64,000 nucleotides of DNA from Chloroflexota bacterium (GTDB taxonomy: Bacteria > Chloroflexota > Anaerolineae > Anaerolineales > Villigracilaceae): assembly GCA_016234555.1 (NCBI GenBank), contig JACRBJ010000049.1, positions 1-64,000 of the forward strand, given 5' to 3'. The position numbers and the translations under genes are program-made. Shown here piece by piece: positions 52,996 through 61,679 of the stretch. Each line of letters opens with the position of its first letter. Positions within the stretch are counted from its first letter, which is position 1. A model generated the notes under the pieces. It did no database searches. It had not been told where the DNA came from and saw only the letters and a program-made list of their open reading frames with translations.

Positions 52996-54516
52996 ATGAA
53001 AAAAGTCAACGGCCGGTATGAACTGTACGGCAACCCCATTTCGGAAAGACAAACCAAAGCCGCCGACCAGTGGAAGGATATGCTGGCGAAGAAATTTAAC
53101 TACGACCCGAACGAGAAATTCAACTTAAGTGTCGAGGACCATCCCTATGGCTCGGAGATTTTTGGACTCAAGAACATCGTCCGCGATGGGAATGGCAAGC
53201 CGCTCGACAAAACCAATGGCGTTGTCGTCAGCACCATCCGCATGGGATTTGGACATTATCGCATCGCCATGGCGGGAGTCTCCGCGGCAAAGGCGATGGG
53301 CTTCACCCCCTACTGGCTCGATCTGCTCGGCATCCCCGGCATCACCACCGACGTCATCAACTGGTGCAACACCAATTACAGCAAATATTCGCGCATTTCA
53401 CAGCGCTATCCCTGGTTTGACAAATACGTCTGGGAATCGCTCACCACGGGCGAGCCTACCCTCCCTGGTCTGGACGCCATCTTCAACTACGTCACCGCCA
53501 CCTGGCCTTGGCGCTTCCTCAAGACAGAAGTCAAAGATTACAAGATGAGCGAATTGTTCAACAACCTGTACGCCGCACTCCCATCCGACATGCCCACTCT
53601 CACATCCCATATGTGGAACTGCATGGGCGCTGTGGCAGGCGGCATGACCAACGTGGTCGACATGATGTTCGACAACTGGCCGATGGCTTTCCAACTCACC
53701 GAAGGCGCGAAGCATGCGGTTCAATCCCCGTCGGGTTATTACGGCTTCCGCGCCATGCGCGGCTTCGACGACAAGGGGCGTATCCTCAAGCCCACGCCCA
53801 CCGACGCGCTCTTCTTCACGGGTCATCACGTGGACCATGAACTCGTCGAGAACATCGAAGTCGACTGCGCCGACCGCATCAGCCGCATGAAAGCCAAAGA
53901 GCCGCGCCGCTTCCTCGTCACGATGGGCGGAGCGGGCGCACAGCGCGAACTGTTCAAAGCCATCATTGAGCACGCCGTCCCGATGATCGAGAAAGACCAG
54001 ATCGCCCTCTTCATCAACCTCGGCGACCACAAAGATAATTGGGAATGGCTGCAAGGTGAACTCGCACACCACAAAGACCTCATCAACACCCACTTCACCT
54101 GGGAAGATACCAAAGCTTTCACCGACAGCATCCGCAAGAAGCCTGCGCACGGCTTGCATGTCTTCCTGCACGACAACACCTTCCACGCGGTCTACGCCAC
54201 CAACTATCTCATGCGCGTGATGGACGTGATGATTACCAAGCCCAGCGAACTCGCCTTCTATCCCGTCCCCAAGATTTTCAACGCCCGCGTCGGCGGACAT
54301 GAAATGTGGGGCGCGATTCGCGGCGCGGAAATCGGCGACAGCACCGTCGAGACCCGAACCATCCCGCAGACCCTGCAAGCCATCGACCTGCTCACCGAAG
54401 CCGACGACCTGCTGACCATGTTCTGCGATTGCATCGTCAAGAACAAAAGCATCGGCATCTACGATGGCGCCTACAAGAGCGTCGAACTGGCGACGGGCAA
54501 GAAATTCAAGAGATAA
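52996..54516 (+). CDS. GT-B-fold-like protein of unknown function
   Basis: About 506 residues; ATG 52996 with AAGGAG. I do not recognise a named family. STIRMGFGHYRIAMAGVSAAKAMG resembles the glycine-histidine start of GT28/MGDG-type glycosyltransferases, FLVTMGGAGAQRELF resembles their C-terminal domain start, and MITKPSELAFYPVPK stands where the nucleotide-sugar contact lies. No signal peptide. It is between the UroD-like and GH31 genes. It could be a glycosyltransferase or a phosphorylase-like enzyme; neither is shown. Confidence 0.6.
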   Translation: MKKVNGRYELYGNPISERQTKAADQWKDMLAKKFNYDPNEKFNLSVEDHPYGSEIFGLKNIVRDGNGKPLDKTNGVVVSTIRMGFGHYRIAMAGVSAAKAMGFTPYWLDLLGIPGITTDVINWCNTNYSKYSRISQRYPWFDKYVWESLTTGEPTLPGLDAIFNYVTATWPWRFLKTEVKDYKMSELFNNLYAALPSDMPTLTSHMWNCMGAVAGGMTNVVDMMFDNWPMAFQLTEGAKHAVQSPSGYYGFRAMRGFDDKGRILKPTPTDALFFTGHHVDHELVENIEVDCADRISRMKAKEPRRFLVTMGGAGAQRELFKAIIEHAVPMIEKDQIALFINLGDHKDNWEWLQGELAHHKDLINTHFTWEDTKAFTDSIRKKPAHGLHVFLHDNTFHAVYATNYLMRVMDVMITKPSELAFYPVPKIFNARVGGHEMWGAIRGAEIGDSTVETRTIPQTLQAIDLLTEADDLLTMFCDCIVKNKSIGIYDGAYKSVELATGKKFKR

Positions 54517-54528
54517 ATTCAGAAGGCA

Positions 54529-54567
54529 AAATGCAGAATGCAGAATTCAATTCTGCATTCTGCATTT
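54529..54567. repeat. 39-bp perfect palindrome before the GH31 gene
   Basis: AAATGCAGAATGCAGAATT (54529-54547) is exactly complementary to 54549-54567 with one central base. TGCAGAA units recur within it and again at 54570-54580. It replaces any ribosome site for the next gene, whose ATG follows at 54584. Confidence 0.85.
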
Positions 54568-54583
54568 CTCATTCTGCATTCCC

Positions 54584-56416
54584 ATGACCATCCAACTCGA
54601 AACCACCTCTTCTCCCTTCTCCATCTCCTTCAAACAAGACAATATTTTATTGATGACCGTGCGGACTTCGGCGACGCCCAAAGCGAATCCCCGCACCGAT
54701 GGTTTGAATGTATCTGCGGATTTTCCCCGCTTCGCTCTCCGCTGTGAGTTGGTTGCTGACCATTGGGTCTTGACCACATCCCCAGTCGAAGCACTAGCCG
54801 AAGTCACGGTGGAAATCCCAGGTCACTGGTACGGCGGTGGTGAACTGATTCACCAGCAATTCCCGCTCAACAAGGTCATGCTACACAACGCCCCCTTCCA
54901 CACCTTCGACAACGGTCCCACAGGCTTGAGCGGAAAACTAACCCCCGCGTGGTTCTCATCCAACGGCGCAATGGTTATCGTGGACTCGCCCGTCGAAGTT
55001 GGAATCAATCAGCCGCCTGCGGATTATCTCCGCTTCAAGTGGACCTTCGCCACCGACGGGCGCGGCGAGTTTGCTGACCGTCCTTTCCTAAATAACGGAC
55101 ATGGCGACGGGCTTTTCACCTTCAAAGGCAATGCGCTGGATTTAAAAATCTCTTTCTCCGAGAATGCAGTCGAGGCGCACAAAAAACTCGTCGAGCATTT
55201 CGGGCATCCCAGCGAAACCCCGCCCGAAGATTTATTCACCAAGCCCACGTGGACGACCTGGGCGCGTTACAAAACCGCCATCAATCAGGAAGTCGTTTTG
55301 CAATACGCCAATGACATCATCGCGCACGATTACCCGTTCAACGTGCTGGAGATTGATGACCGCTGGCAGGTTTACTACGGCGACCTCGGCTTCGACCCGC
55401 AGCGATTCCCAAATCCCAAAGCGATGATCGACGAACTGCACGCCAAAGGCTTCAAGGTCACTGCTTGGGTTATTCCGTTTTTAGACCCGCAGTCGCAAGC
55501 CTTTGCCGAAGGCGCGAAAAATAACTGGCTTGTCCGTATGGCGGACGGCTCACCGTACCTCGTCGAGTGGTGGCAGGGACGCGGCGGTCTGCTGGACGTG
55601 ACGAATCCGTCCGCGTTGGATTGGTTCTTCGGGCGGCTGACCAGCCTCCAGAGTGAGTCAGGACTCGACGGCTTCAAATTCGACGCAGGCGAGGCTTGCT
55701 TCCTCCCCGCCGACGCGGTCACTCATCAAAAAATAAATCCAAACGAGTACACCCAAATTTATGTGGACGCTGTCGCAAAGCATCACCGCCTGACCGAAGT
55801 CCGCTCAGGTTGGAAGAATCAGCGCGCGCCGATTTTCTTCCGCCAGTGGGACAAGACGACTTCGTGGGGTTTGGATAACGGCTTGCATTCCGTGCTGACG
55901 GGCATCCTCGCGCTCGGCTTGGCAGGCTATCCGTTCATTTTGCCTGACATGATCGGCGGCAACGAGTACGACGAAAAAGCCGACGCCGAAATGATGATCC
56001 GCTGGACGCAGTTGAACGCGCTGCTACCCGCCATGCAGTTCAGCCTGCCGCCCTGGGAGTACGGCGCGGAGAGCGCCACACTTTGCCGCCGCTATGCCAA
56101 CTTGCACACCGAATTTGCGCCAAAGATTTTTGAGCTTGCAAAAGAATCCACGCGCACAGGCGCGCCGATCATTCGCCCTGTCTTCTGGCTGGACGCAAAC
56201 AACGAAACTGCTTTAACTTGCGACGATGAATTTTTGCTCGGCGATGATATTTTGGTTGCCCCCGTTTTATTTCCGCAAATGCGCCAGCGCGATATTTACC
56301 TCCCGCCTGGCATGTGGCGCGACTACTGGACAAAACAAGTTTTCACAGGCGCGGCAATGCTCAAAGAGTATCCTGCTCCGTTGGATGTTCTGCCGTTTTT
56401 TGAACGGGAAGGATGA
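54584..56416 (+). CDS. GH31 glycosidase, MYORG-like (possible alpha-galactosidase)
   Basis: About 610 residues. The catalytic region reads FKVTAWVIPFLDP, LVEWWQGRGGLLDVTNP, DGFKFDAGEACFLP (nucleophile Asp), EVRSGWKNQRAPIFFRQWDKTTSWGLD (acid/base region), GYPFILPDMIGGN and LLPAMQFSLPPWEY. These follow human MYORG almost block by block; MYORG is reported as an alpha-galactosidase. There is no signal peptide, so the imported glycoside would be cleaved inside the cell. ATG 54584 lacks a ribosome site, and the gene overlaps the convergent kinase gene by 56 bp. Confidence 0.85.
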   Translation: MTIQLETTSSPFSISFKQDNILLMTVRTSATPKANPRTDGLNVSADFPRFALRCELVADHWVLTTSPVEALAEVTVEIPGHWYGGGELIHQQFPLNKVMLHNAPFHTFDNGPTGLSGKLTPAWFSSNGAMVIVDSPVEVGINQPPADYLRFKWTFATDGRGEFADRPFLNNGHGDGLFTFKGNALDLKISFSENAVEAHKKLVEHFGHPSETPPEDLFTKPTWTTWARYKTAINQEVVLQYANDIIAHDYPFNVLEIDDRWQVYYGDLGFDPQRFPNPKAMIDELHAKGFKVTAWVIPFLDPQSQAFAEGAKNNWLVRMADGSPYLVEWWQGRGGLLDVTNPSALDWFFGRLTSLQSESGLDGFKFDAGEACFLPADAVTHQKINPNEYTQIYVDAVAKHHRLTEVRSGWKNQRAPIFFRQWDKTTSWGLDNGLHSVLTGILALGLAGYPFILPDMIGGNEYDEKADAEMMIRWTQLNALLPAMQFSLPPWEYGAESATLCRRYANLHTEFAPKIFELAKESTRTGAPIIRPVFWLDANNETALTCDDEFLLGDDILVAPVLFPQMRQRDIYLPPGMWRDYWTKQVFTGAAMLKEYPAPLDVLPFFEREG

Positions 56417-57749
56417 TGGAAAACTGGCTTCCATTTTCTCCGCTCTCGGCGCGGATGTTTCCTCCGTGCAACTCAACAATGGACTTGGCAATCGCCAGTC
56501 CCAAGCCTGATTCATTCCCACTGCGGGATGAGTCTCCGCGATAGGAACGCTCAAAGATATGCGGCAGGACTTCGGGGGGAATGCCACTGCCGTTATCTTT
56601 CACACTCAAAACCAGCCCGCCTTCGCCCTGAGCCCCGTCGAAGGGCTGATTCGCCGACATGGAGATTTCTCCACCCTCAGGCGTATACCGCAGCGCATTG
56701 GTGAGGAGATTGCCAAGCACCTGTTCGACACGAGCAGAGTCAAGATTGACCTCTGGCAGGTCGGGTTCGATTTCCACCTTCAAGTTGATTTGTTGTTGCC
56801 CTGCCTGATGACGATAGGCTTCTGCAACTCGCTCGAGCAATTCAGAGATGGATGTTGGTTCGAGGTGCAGTTTCAACTCACCCGCATCCGCAAGCGACAA
56901 TGTCCGCAGGTCATCCACCAGCCTCTGTAAATGCTGAACTTCCGCCTGCATGACCTCAAAGCGTTCGGGCGTGGGTTTGAGTTTGCCGTCTTTCAATGAC
57001 TCAAGATAGCCGCCGATCACCGTCAATGGGTTGCGAAGATCGTGGGCAATGTCGGCGGTCATTTGTCTGCGGGATTGATTGGCACGCGCCACATCCGCGC
57101 TCATCTGGTTGAAGGCTTGCGCCAGTTCGCCAAGCTCATCCTTGGAATGAACGGGGACTTGCTGTTCGAGTTTGCCCTGTGCCATTTGGCGGGTGGCAGT
57201 TGTCAGGTCACGCACGGGGCGGGTGAGTGAGCGCGCCAACAGCAAGCCAAAGCCTAATGCAACCAACATTCCTACAATGCCTGCCAGCCAAAACCCCCGA
57301 TTGATCTGATCTACATATTTTTGCTCAATGGGGTTGCGGATGAGCGGCTGCCCTGTGGAGATGACCGTGCCGAAAACTTCCCCGCCGCTTTCGATGGGAA
57401 TCCCTTTGTCCAGCATGCCTTGCTTCACCTTTTCTCCGACCACGTAAGGGGCGCTTGCCACAACTACTTTTCGGTCGGTGTCTACCAGCACGAACGGTTG
57501 CGGCGGCGGGCTGACTTCATTCAACGGGGGCAGGAGTTGTTGTTCGCGCAGGTAGTTGTCCACGCCATCCCAAGTGCGGTTCTCCAAATAATAATTTTTT
57601 GCCGCCACTGCAAATTCGTTCTGACGCTGGACTTCCAGATATTGATTGAACTCGTAGTTGATCAACCCCCAGATCAATGCAACCGCCAACCCAATGACGA
57701 TCAGGCTGAGGAGCAGGAAGGCAAGGGTGAGTTTGTGGGTGAGCTTCAT
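56361..57749 (-). CDS. sensor histidine kinase (BaeS-like)
   Basis: 462 residues. Membrane helices at about 9-30 and 155-178 flank an extracytoplasmic sensor; a HAMP domain (LTRPVRDL...ELGELAQAFNQM), phosphoacceptor His in MTADIAHDLRNPLTVIGGY, and ATPase motifs NLLTNALRYTPEGG, DNGSGIP and GLGLAIAKSIVELHGG follow. A QPFDGAQGEGG stretch in the ATPase domain is read from a dispersed repeat. The last 12 codons are antisense to the GH31 3' end. Partner regulator is immediately upstream. Confidence 0.94.
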   Translation of the reverse strand: MKLTHKLTLAFLLLSLIVIGLAVALIWGLINYEFNQYLEVQRQNEFAVAAKNYYLENRTWDGVDNYLREQQLLPPLNEVSPPPQPFVLVDTDRKVVVASAPYVVGEKVKQGMLDKGIPIESGGEVFGTVISTGQPLIRNPIEQKYVDQINRGFWLAGIVGMLVALGFGLLLARSLTRPVRDLTTATRQMAQGKLEQQVPVHSKDELGELAQAFNQMSADVARANQSRRQMTADIAHDLRNPLTVIGGYLESLKDGKLKPTPERFEVMQAEVQHLQRLVDDLRTLSLADAGELKLHLEPTSISELLERVAEAYRHQAGQQQINLKVEIEPDLPEVNLDSARVEQVLGNLLTNALRYTPEGGEISMSANQPFDGAQGEGGLVLSVKDNGSGIPPEVLPHIFERSYRGDSSRSGNESGLGLAIAKSIVELHGGNIRAESGENGSQFSIILPVQKTAEHPTEQDTL

Positions 57750-57766
57750 GGCAGTGTCTTGGACTC

Positions 57767-57810
57767 GAAAGTCGGGAGACTTTCAACAATCAAACATCTC
57801 CCGATGTTTG
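57767..57810. repeat. twin-hairpin repeat between regulator and kinase genes
   Basis: GAAAGTC-GGGA-GACTTTC (57767-57784) and CAAACATC-TCCC-GATGTTTG (57791-57810), preceded by TTGGACTC. Same design as the element between kdpA and kdpB. Confidence 0.7.
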
Positions 57811-57815
57811 ACGCA

Positions 57816-58496
57816 TTATTCGCAATGGAATTTATACCCAACTCCAAAAACCGTTTCGATATAAATCGGCTCGGAAGGATTAGGCTCGATCTTGGTTCTC
57901 AAATTGCGGATGTGGACATCAATTGTCCGCTCGACGCCTTCGAAGGTGGTGCCTTGAAGTTTGAGCAGCAACTCGGAGCGGGAGAAGACCTTGCCTGGAG
58001 CAGACATCAAAACGTGGAGCAAATCAAACTCGGACGGGGTTAGGCTGACAGGACGCCCAAACGATTTCACGGCGCGGGATTCAACGTCGAGGTGGATTCC
58101 GCCGATGGACAAAATCTCGGGTGCGGCGGCGGGACGTTCCACACGGCGCAGGACGGCGTTGATTCGGGCAACCAGTTCCTTCATCCCAAACGGTTTGGTG
58201 ACGTAATCATCCGCGCCGAGTTCGAGTCCGAGGACTTTGTCGGTTTCGTCGAGTTTGGCAGTGAGCAGGATGATGGGCGTCGCGCTTTCCTTGCGATAGG
58301 CTTTGATGAAGTCGTAGCCGCTCATTTCGGGCATCATGATGTCGAGCAGAATCAGGTCAGGCTTTTCCTGTCGGGCAGCGTAGAGCGCTTCGCGTCCGTC
58401 TGCGGCAATGACAACGCGGAAGCCCTCGGCTTCGAGATAATCGCGCACGAGGTTGCGGATGTTGGCTTTGTCGTCAGCGACGAGGATGGTTTTCAT
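57816..58496 (-). CDS. OmpR/PhoB-family response regulator
   Basis: 226 residues. Receiver with DD at 8-9, phosphoacceptor Asp 52 in LLDIMMPEMSG and lysine loop VTKPFGM; winged helix with TPSEFDLLHVL and the GVGYKF end. Forms a two-component pair with the kinase downstream. The PAP-like lipoprotein gene ends about 40 bp past its start side, so target genes may include the lipoproteins, though no binding repeat was found. Confidence 0.93.
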   Translation of the reverse strand: MKTILVADDKANIRNLVRDYLEAEGFRVVIAADGREALYAARQEKPDLILLDIMMPEMSGYDFIKAYRKESATPIILLTAKLDETDKVLGLELGADDYVTKPFGMKELVARINAVLRRVERPAAAPEILSIGGIHLDVESRAVKSFGRPVSLTPSEFDLLHVLMSAPGKVFSRSELLLKLQGTTFEGVERTIDVHIRNLRTKIEPNPSEPIYIETVFGVGYKFHCE

Positions 58497-58536
58497 AGTC
58501 CCATAATAGCAGAAAGTTGTTCAGAAAGTATTTAGA

Positions 58537-60054
58537 TTATGGAGTGATGGTGTAGCTGAAATCCACCTGTCCGTTCTTTTGATCAGGCTTTTCATCCACA
58601 TACGAGCGAACGTAATCCACGGTCACCTGATCGGGGCTGACGACGACACGCATGTGACCAGGACCACCGAGGATGGTGCCGTTGATGTAACCGTAGTCAG
58701 CGGCGCTGTCGGTGCTGTTCGGGCGGGCAGAGCCAGGTTGGGGGATTTCCTGATAGATAATGCCATCGAGTTCCTGCTGAACGAAGAGATGGTCGTGTCC
58801 ATGAAAAACGGCGTTGACATGGTTGGCAAGTAGTAATTGGTGAATGGGGACTCCCCAGCCTGGGCGGTTTTCATCGAAGCCATACTGGCCATCGGGGTTG
58901 AGTCCGCCCCACTCGTGATATGGAGCGACTTCCATGCCGCCACGCCCGTCTTTTTCAAGTCCACCAATGAGTTGGTGGATGAAGACGAATTTCCATTTGG
59001 CGTTGCTGGTTTCGAGCGTGGATTTGAGCCACTGGTATTGTTCCTCGCCAAGAGTGGGATTCCACAGATTGGCGGTGTTGCCTTTGGTGGGCGGGGTGAA
59101 CCAGTACGGGTCAAGGACAATGAAGAGTGCATCACCCCATATGAAGGCGTAGTAATTTTGCAAGTCGCCAACGGTGGAATGGGGTGATGTGTTGCCAGTG
59201 TAAAAACCATTAGGTACAGGGTTGGGGAAATATTGAGTCCGCAGTTGTGCCGACCAGACCGACATCTCTTCGCCATTCTTTCCACGCGGCGCGCCTTCGC
59301 CATCGTGATTGCCCAGCACGAGAAAGAGCGGAGCCGTATCTGCGAGTTGACCGAGGAAATAACGCTGGGCGAGGTATTGCGGAAAAGCGTCGGTGTGGGG
59401 TTTGTATTTGTCTGTCATGAAGGTGTCGCCCATGTCAATGACGAAGTCGGGGTGATCCGCACGTTGATTGGCGAGGGTTTGCAAATAGACTTCAGCGCTG
59501 GTGTTCGAGTCGAGGTGTGAGTCCGCTTGAATGGTGAATGTGAACATGGAGCCTGCGGGACGGGCGGTGTGGAAGGTGTTTTCGCTCCCGCCATTGATGG
59601 AATAGAAGTATTGGGTATCAGGTTGAAGGTTGGAAAGTTGAAAGGTTTGCGGGGTTTTGGCGGTTAGGTTAATGGGTTCAGTTTGGGATGTGTAGTTGCC
59701 AGATTCAGTTCCATACGAAATAGAAAGGGTCTGGTCAGCATAAGCGAGTAAAGAGAATGTGATACTGTTGGATGTGGGGCGTCCGAGGATGACATCGTAG
59801 GGATGGGATGGAATCTCAAAGTCAAGCGATTGAGACGCGTCACTGCCCTGACCTTGCGGGGGATTCTGTACGCGTGGTTTTTGCGTAGGCGTAGGTGTTG
59901 GGAGAGTCGGCGTGGAAATTGGAGTTGGCTCAATGGACGGAATCAGCCCTTCGACGTTGCTCAGGACAGGGCTTGGGGTGGGTTGAGGCGTGCAACTGCT
60001 GATGAGGAGAATCAGGATGAGGAGGAGAGTCGGTTTGAGGGGTCGAGTCGGCAT
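58537..60054 (-). CDS. metallophosphoesterase lipoprotein, purple-acid-phosphatase-like (copy 1)
   Basis: About 505 residues. Lipobox LISSC near residue 20, a Pro-Thr-rich linker, a fibronectin-like N-domain (about 75-165) and a calcineurin-type phosphoesterase domain with QADSHLDS, DMGDTF, LGNHDG, FIHQLIGG and HGHDHLF metal motifs. Secreted and lipid-anchored; substrate may be phosphate esters or nucleotides. A VLSNVEG stretch in the linker is translated dispersed repeat. ATG 60054 chosen; a GTG lies 15 bases upstream. Confidence 0.86.
   Translation of the reverse strand: MPTRPLKPTLLLILILLISSCTPQPTPSPVLSNVEGLIPSIEPTPISTPTLPTPTPTQKPRVQNPPQGQGSDASQSLDFEIPSHPYDVILGRPTSNSITFSLLAYADQTLSISYGTESGNYTSQTEPINLTAKTPQTFQLSNLQPDTQYFYSINGGSENTFHTARPAGSMFTFTIQADSHLDSNTSAEVYLQTLANQRADHPDFVIDMGDTFMTDKYKPHTDAFPQYLAQRYFLGQLADTAPLFLVLGNHDGEGAPRGKNGEEMSVWSAQLRTQYFPNPVPNGFYTGNTSPHSTVGDLQNYYAFIWGDALFIVLDPYWFTPPTKGNTANLWNPTLGEEQYQWLKSTLETSNAKWKFVFIHQLIGGLEKDGRGGMEVAPYHEWGGLNPDGQYGFDENRPGWGVPIHQLLLANHVNAVFHGHDHLFVQQELDGIIYQEIPQPGSARPNSTDSAADYGYINGTILGGPGHMRVVVSPDQVTVDYVRSYVDEKPDQKNGQVDFSYTITP
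59947..59971. repeat. CCCTTCGAC...GCTCAGGAC dispersed repeat inside a gene
   Basis: CCCTTCGACGTTGCTCAGGA and flanking bases within the linker of the lipoprotein. Related copies lie at 56620-56644, inside the kinase gene, and at 48738-48757 between genes. Both genic copies keep the frame. Confidence 0.65.
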
Positions 60055-60079
60055 GGGATGTAATTCCACAAATGAATGT

Positions 60080-60106
60080 GTAGGGGTGGGGTCACCCCGC
60101 CCCTAC
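60080..60106. repeat. GTAGGGGTGGGG hairpin repeat
   Basis: GTAGGGGTGGGG-TCA-CCCCGCCCCTAC, a 12-bp stem with one G-T pair; same family as 38438-38463. The TAG stop codon of the gene at 60103-61587 is formed by the repeat end. Confidence 0.75.
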
Positions 60107-61587
60107 GGAATGGTATACGTGAATGCAACTTCATCAGGCTTATCCAGATACGAGCGGACATAATCCACCGTCACCCCGTCGGGTGAAACCGTGACGCGCA
60201 CGTGTCCGCTGGCGGGGAACTTGTCGCCTGTCTTGTAGGCTTCGGCATTGTCAAATGCATAATTCGGATCAGCAGGCGTGGGCAGGCTTTGATAAATGAC
60301 GCCGTCGAGTTCTTGCTTTACGAAAATATGGTCGTGACCTTGAAAGAAAATCGTCACGCCGCTGTCTGCCATCACCTGATGAATGGTCTTGTCCCATGTG
60401 CGGTGCGCAGAGAGGTTTGCGGCATCGCCCCACTCGAACGTGTTGGCAAGTTCAATGCCGCCGCGCCCCGTGCCGTTGACGTGATGAGCAAAGACGAATT
60501 TATATTTCGCATTGCTGGTTTCGAGCGTCTGCCTGAACCATTGATATTGCGCGTCGCCGAGCGTGACCTCCCACAGATCGCGCTTTTGCTTTTGACCTTG
60601 TTGCGGCTTGCCATCTCCCAACATATTGTCCACCGTTTGCGTGGAATGCCAATACGGGTCAATCACGACGAACAGCGCGTCGCCCCAGGTGAAGGCGTAG
60701 TAATCGCGCAGGAAACCGATGTGTTCGACGGGTTCGGCGTCGCCTGTGTAAAACGAATCAGGCGCGGGCTGCGGATAGTACGCGTTGCGCGCGTTTGCCG
60801 CCCAGACCGCCACGTTATCGGGCGTGCCGTCCAAATTCGCCAGTGCCGCCTGCTCATGATTCCCGTTGACCAAAAACACTGGCGCGTCCGCCAGCCCAAG
60901 CCACTGCCGCTGGTTGATGTATTGCGCCGTGACCGTCTCGGCATTCACATTCTTGAGCGAGTCCACGCTGAAATCGTCGCCGATGGTCATGTAAAAATCG
61001 GGCTCAATTGAAGCGGCGCTCAACAACGTTTTTGTATATAGATCCGCGTTGAATTGTTTCTTCACCCGCTCAGGATGTGAGTCGCCTTGAATGGCGAACG
61101 TGAATGTGCTGCCTTGCGCGCGGGCGGTGTGAAAGGTGTGTTGTGCTCCGCCGTTCACCGAATAAAAATATTCGGTGTCGGATTGCAGGTTGGAAAGTTG
61201 AATCTCTTGCGGAGTGTTTGCTTTTCCAATCGCCGTCACGGTTTGCTCCGCGCCGTTTGCCGCGCCGTAGGTGATGACCACTTCCATGTCAACCGCGGGG
61301 ATAACATTCACTGTGATGGACGTATCAGTCGGTCGCCCAAGAATTTCTGTGGCAACAAAATCGGGGTTGGTGGATGTCGGCGCTGGGAGTTGATTCTGCC
61401 CTTTGGGCTTTTTCGTCGGTTCGGCTTGACTCTGCTCCGTAGGCGTGGATTCAATCGTCGCTGTGGGCTGGTCGGTCGCCATCAGTGTTTGACTCGGCTG
61501 TGGGAGATCGGCGGGCGTGACAGTTGCCGCGGGCGCGCAGGCGGCGAGGAGGAAGAGAAGGACGATGGTGATGAATATTTTTTTCAT
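60103..61587 (-). CDS. metallophosphoesterase lipoprotein, purple-acid-phosphatase-like (copy 2)
   Basis: About 494 residues. Signal peptide with lipobox LLAAC at residue 18, Pro/Thr/Gln linker, fibronectin-like domain, then phosphoesterase motifs QGDSHPERV, TIGDDF, NGNHEQ, FAHHVNG and QGHDHIF. Tandem paralog of 58537-60054, with the same domain order and about half the residues shared by eye. ATG 61587 has AGGAG at 9 bases. Probably the parent or product of a local duplication. Confidence 0.87.
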   Translation of the reverse strand: MKKIFITIVLLFLLAACAPAATVTPADLPQPSQTLMATDQPTATIESTPTEQSQAEPTKKPKGQNQLPAPTSTNPDFVATEILGRPTDTSITVNVIPAVDMEVVITYGAANGAEQTVTAIGKANTPQEIQLSNLQSDTEYFYSVNGGAQHTFHTARAQGSTFTFAIQGDSHPERVKKQFNADLYTKTLLSAASIEPDFYMTIGDDFSVDSLKNVNAETVTAQYINQRQWLGLADAPVFLVNGNHEQAALANLDGTPDNVAVWAANARNAYYPQPAPDSFYTGDAEPVEHIGFLRDYYAFTWGDALFVVIDPYWHSTQTVDNMLGDGKPQQGQKQKRDLWEVTLGDAQYQWFRQTLETSNAKYKFVFAHHVNGTGRGGIELANTFEWGDAANLSAHRTWDKTIHQVMADSGVTIFFQGHDHIFVKQELDGVIYQSLPTPADPNYAFDNAEAYKTGDKFPASGHVRVTVSPDGVTVDYVRSYLDKPDEVAFTYTIP

Positions 61588-61602
61588 GTGTGCTTTCTCC
61601 TT

Positions 61603-61673
61603 CACCCTAGCCCTCTCCCGAAGGGAGAGGGGACTTCCTTCCCCTATTGGGGAAAGGGTTGGGGATGAGGGTG
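61603..61673. repeat. CACCCTAGCCCTCTCCC dispersed repeat
   Basis: CCTCTCCC-GAA-GGGAGAGG hairpin (61612-61630) followed by CCCCTATTGGGG and GATGAGGGTG. It fills the gap between two lipoprotein genes and resembles a repeat common in many bacterial genomes. Confidence 0.7.
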
Positions 61674-61679
61674 CTTGTT

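Noticed and set aside
54464..54583. Longer GH31 N-terminus starting inside the preceding gene
   Set aside because: The extension would translate the TGCAGAA palindrome and overlap the previous gene; the GH31-like sequence begins after ATG 54584.
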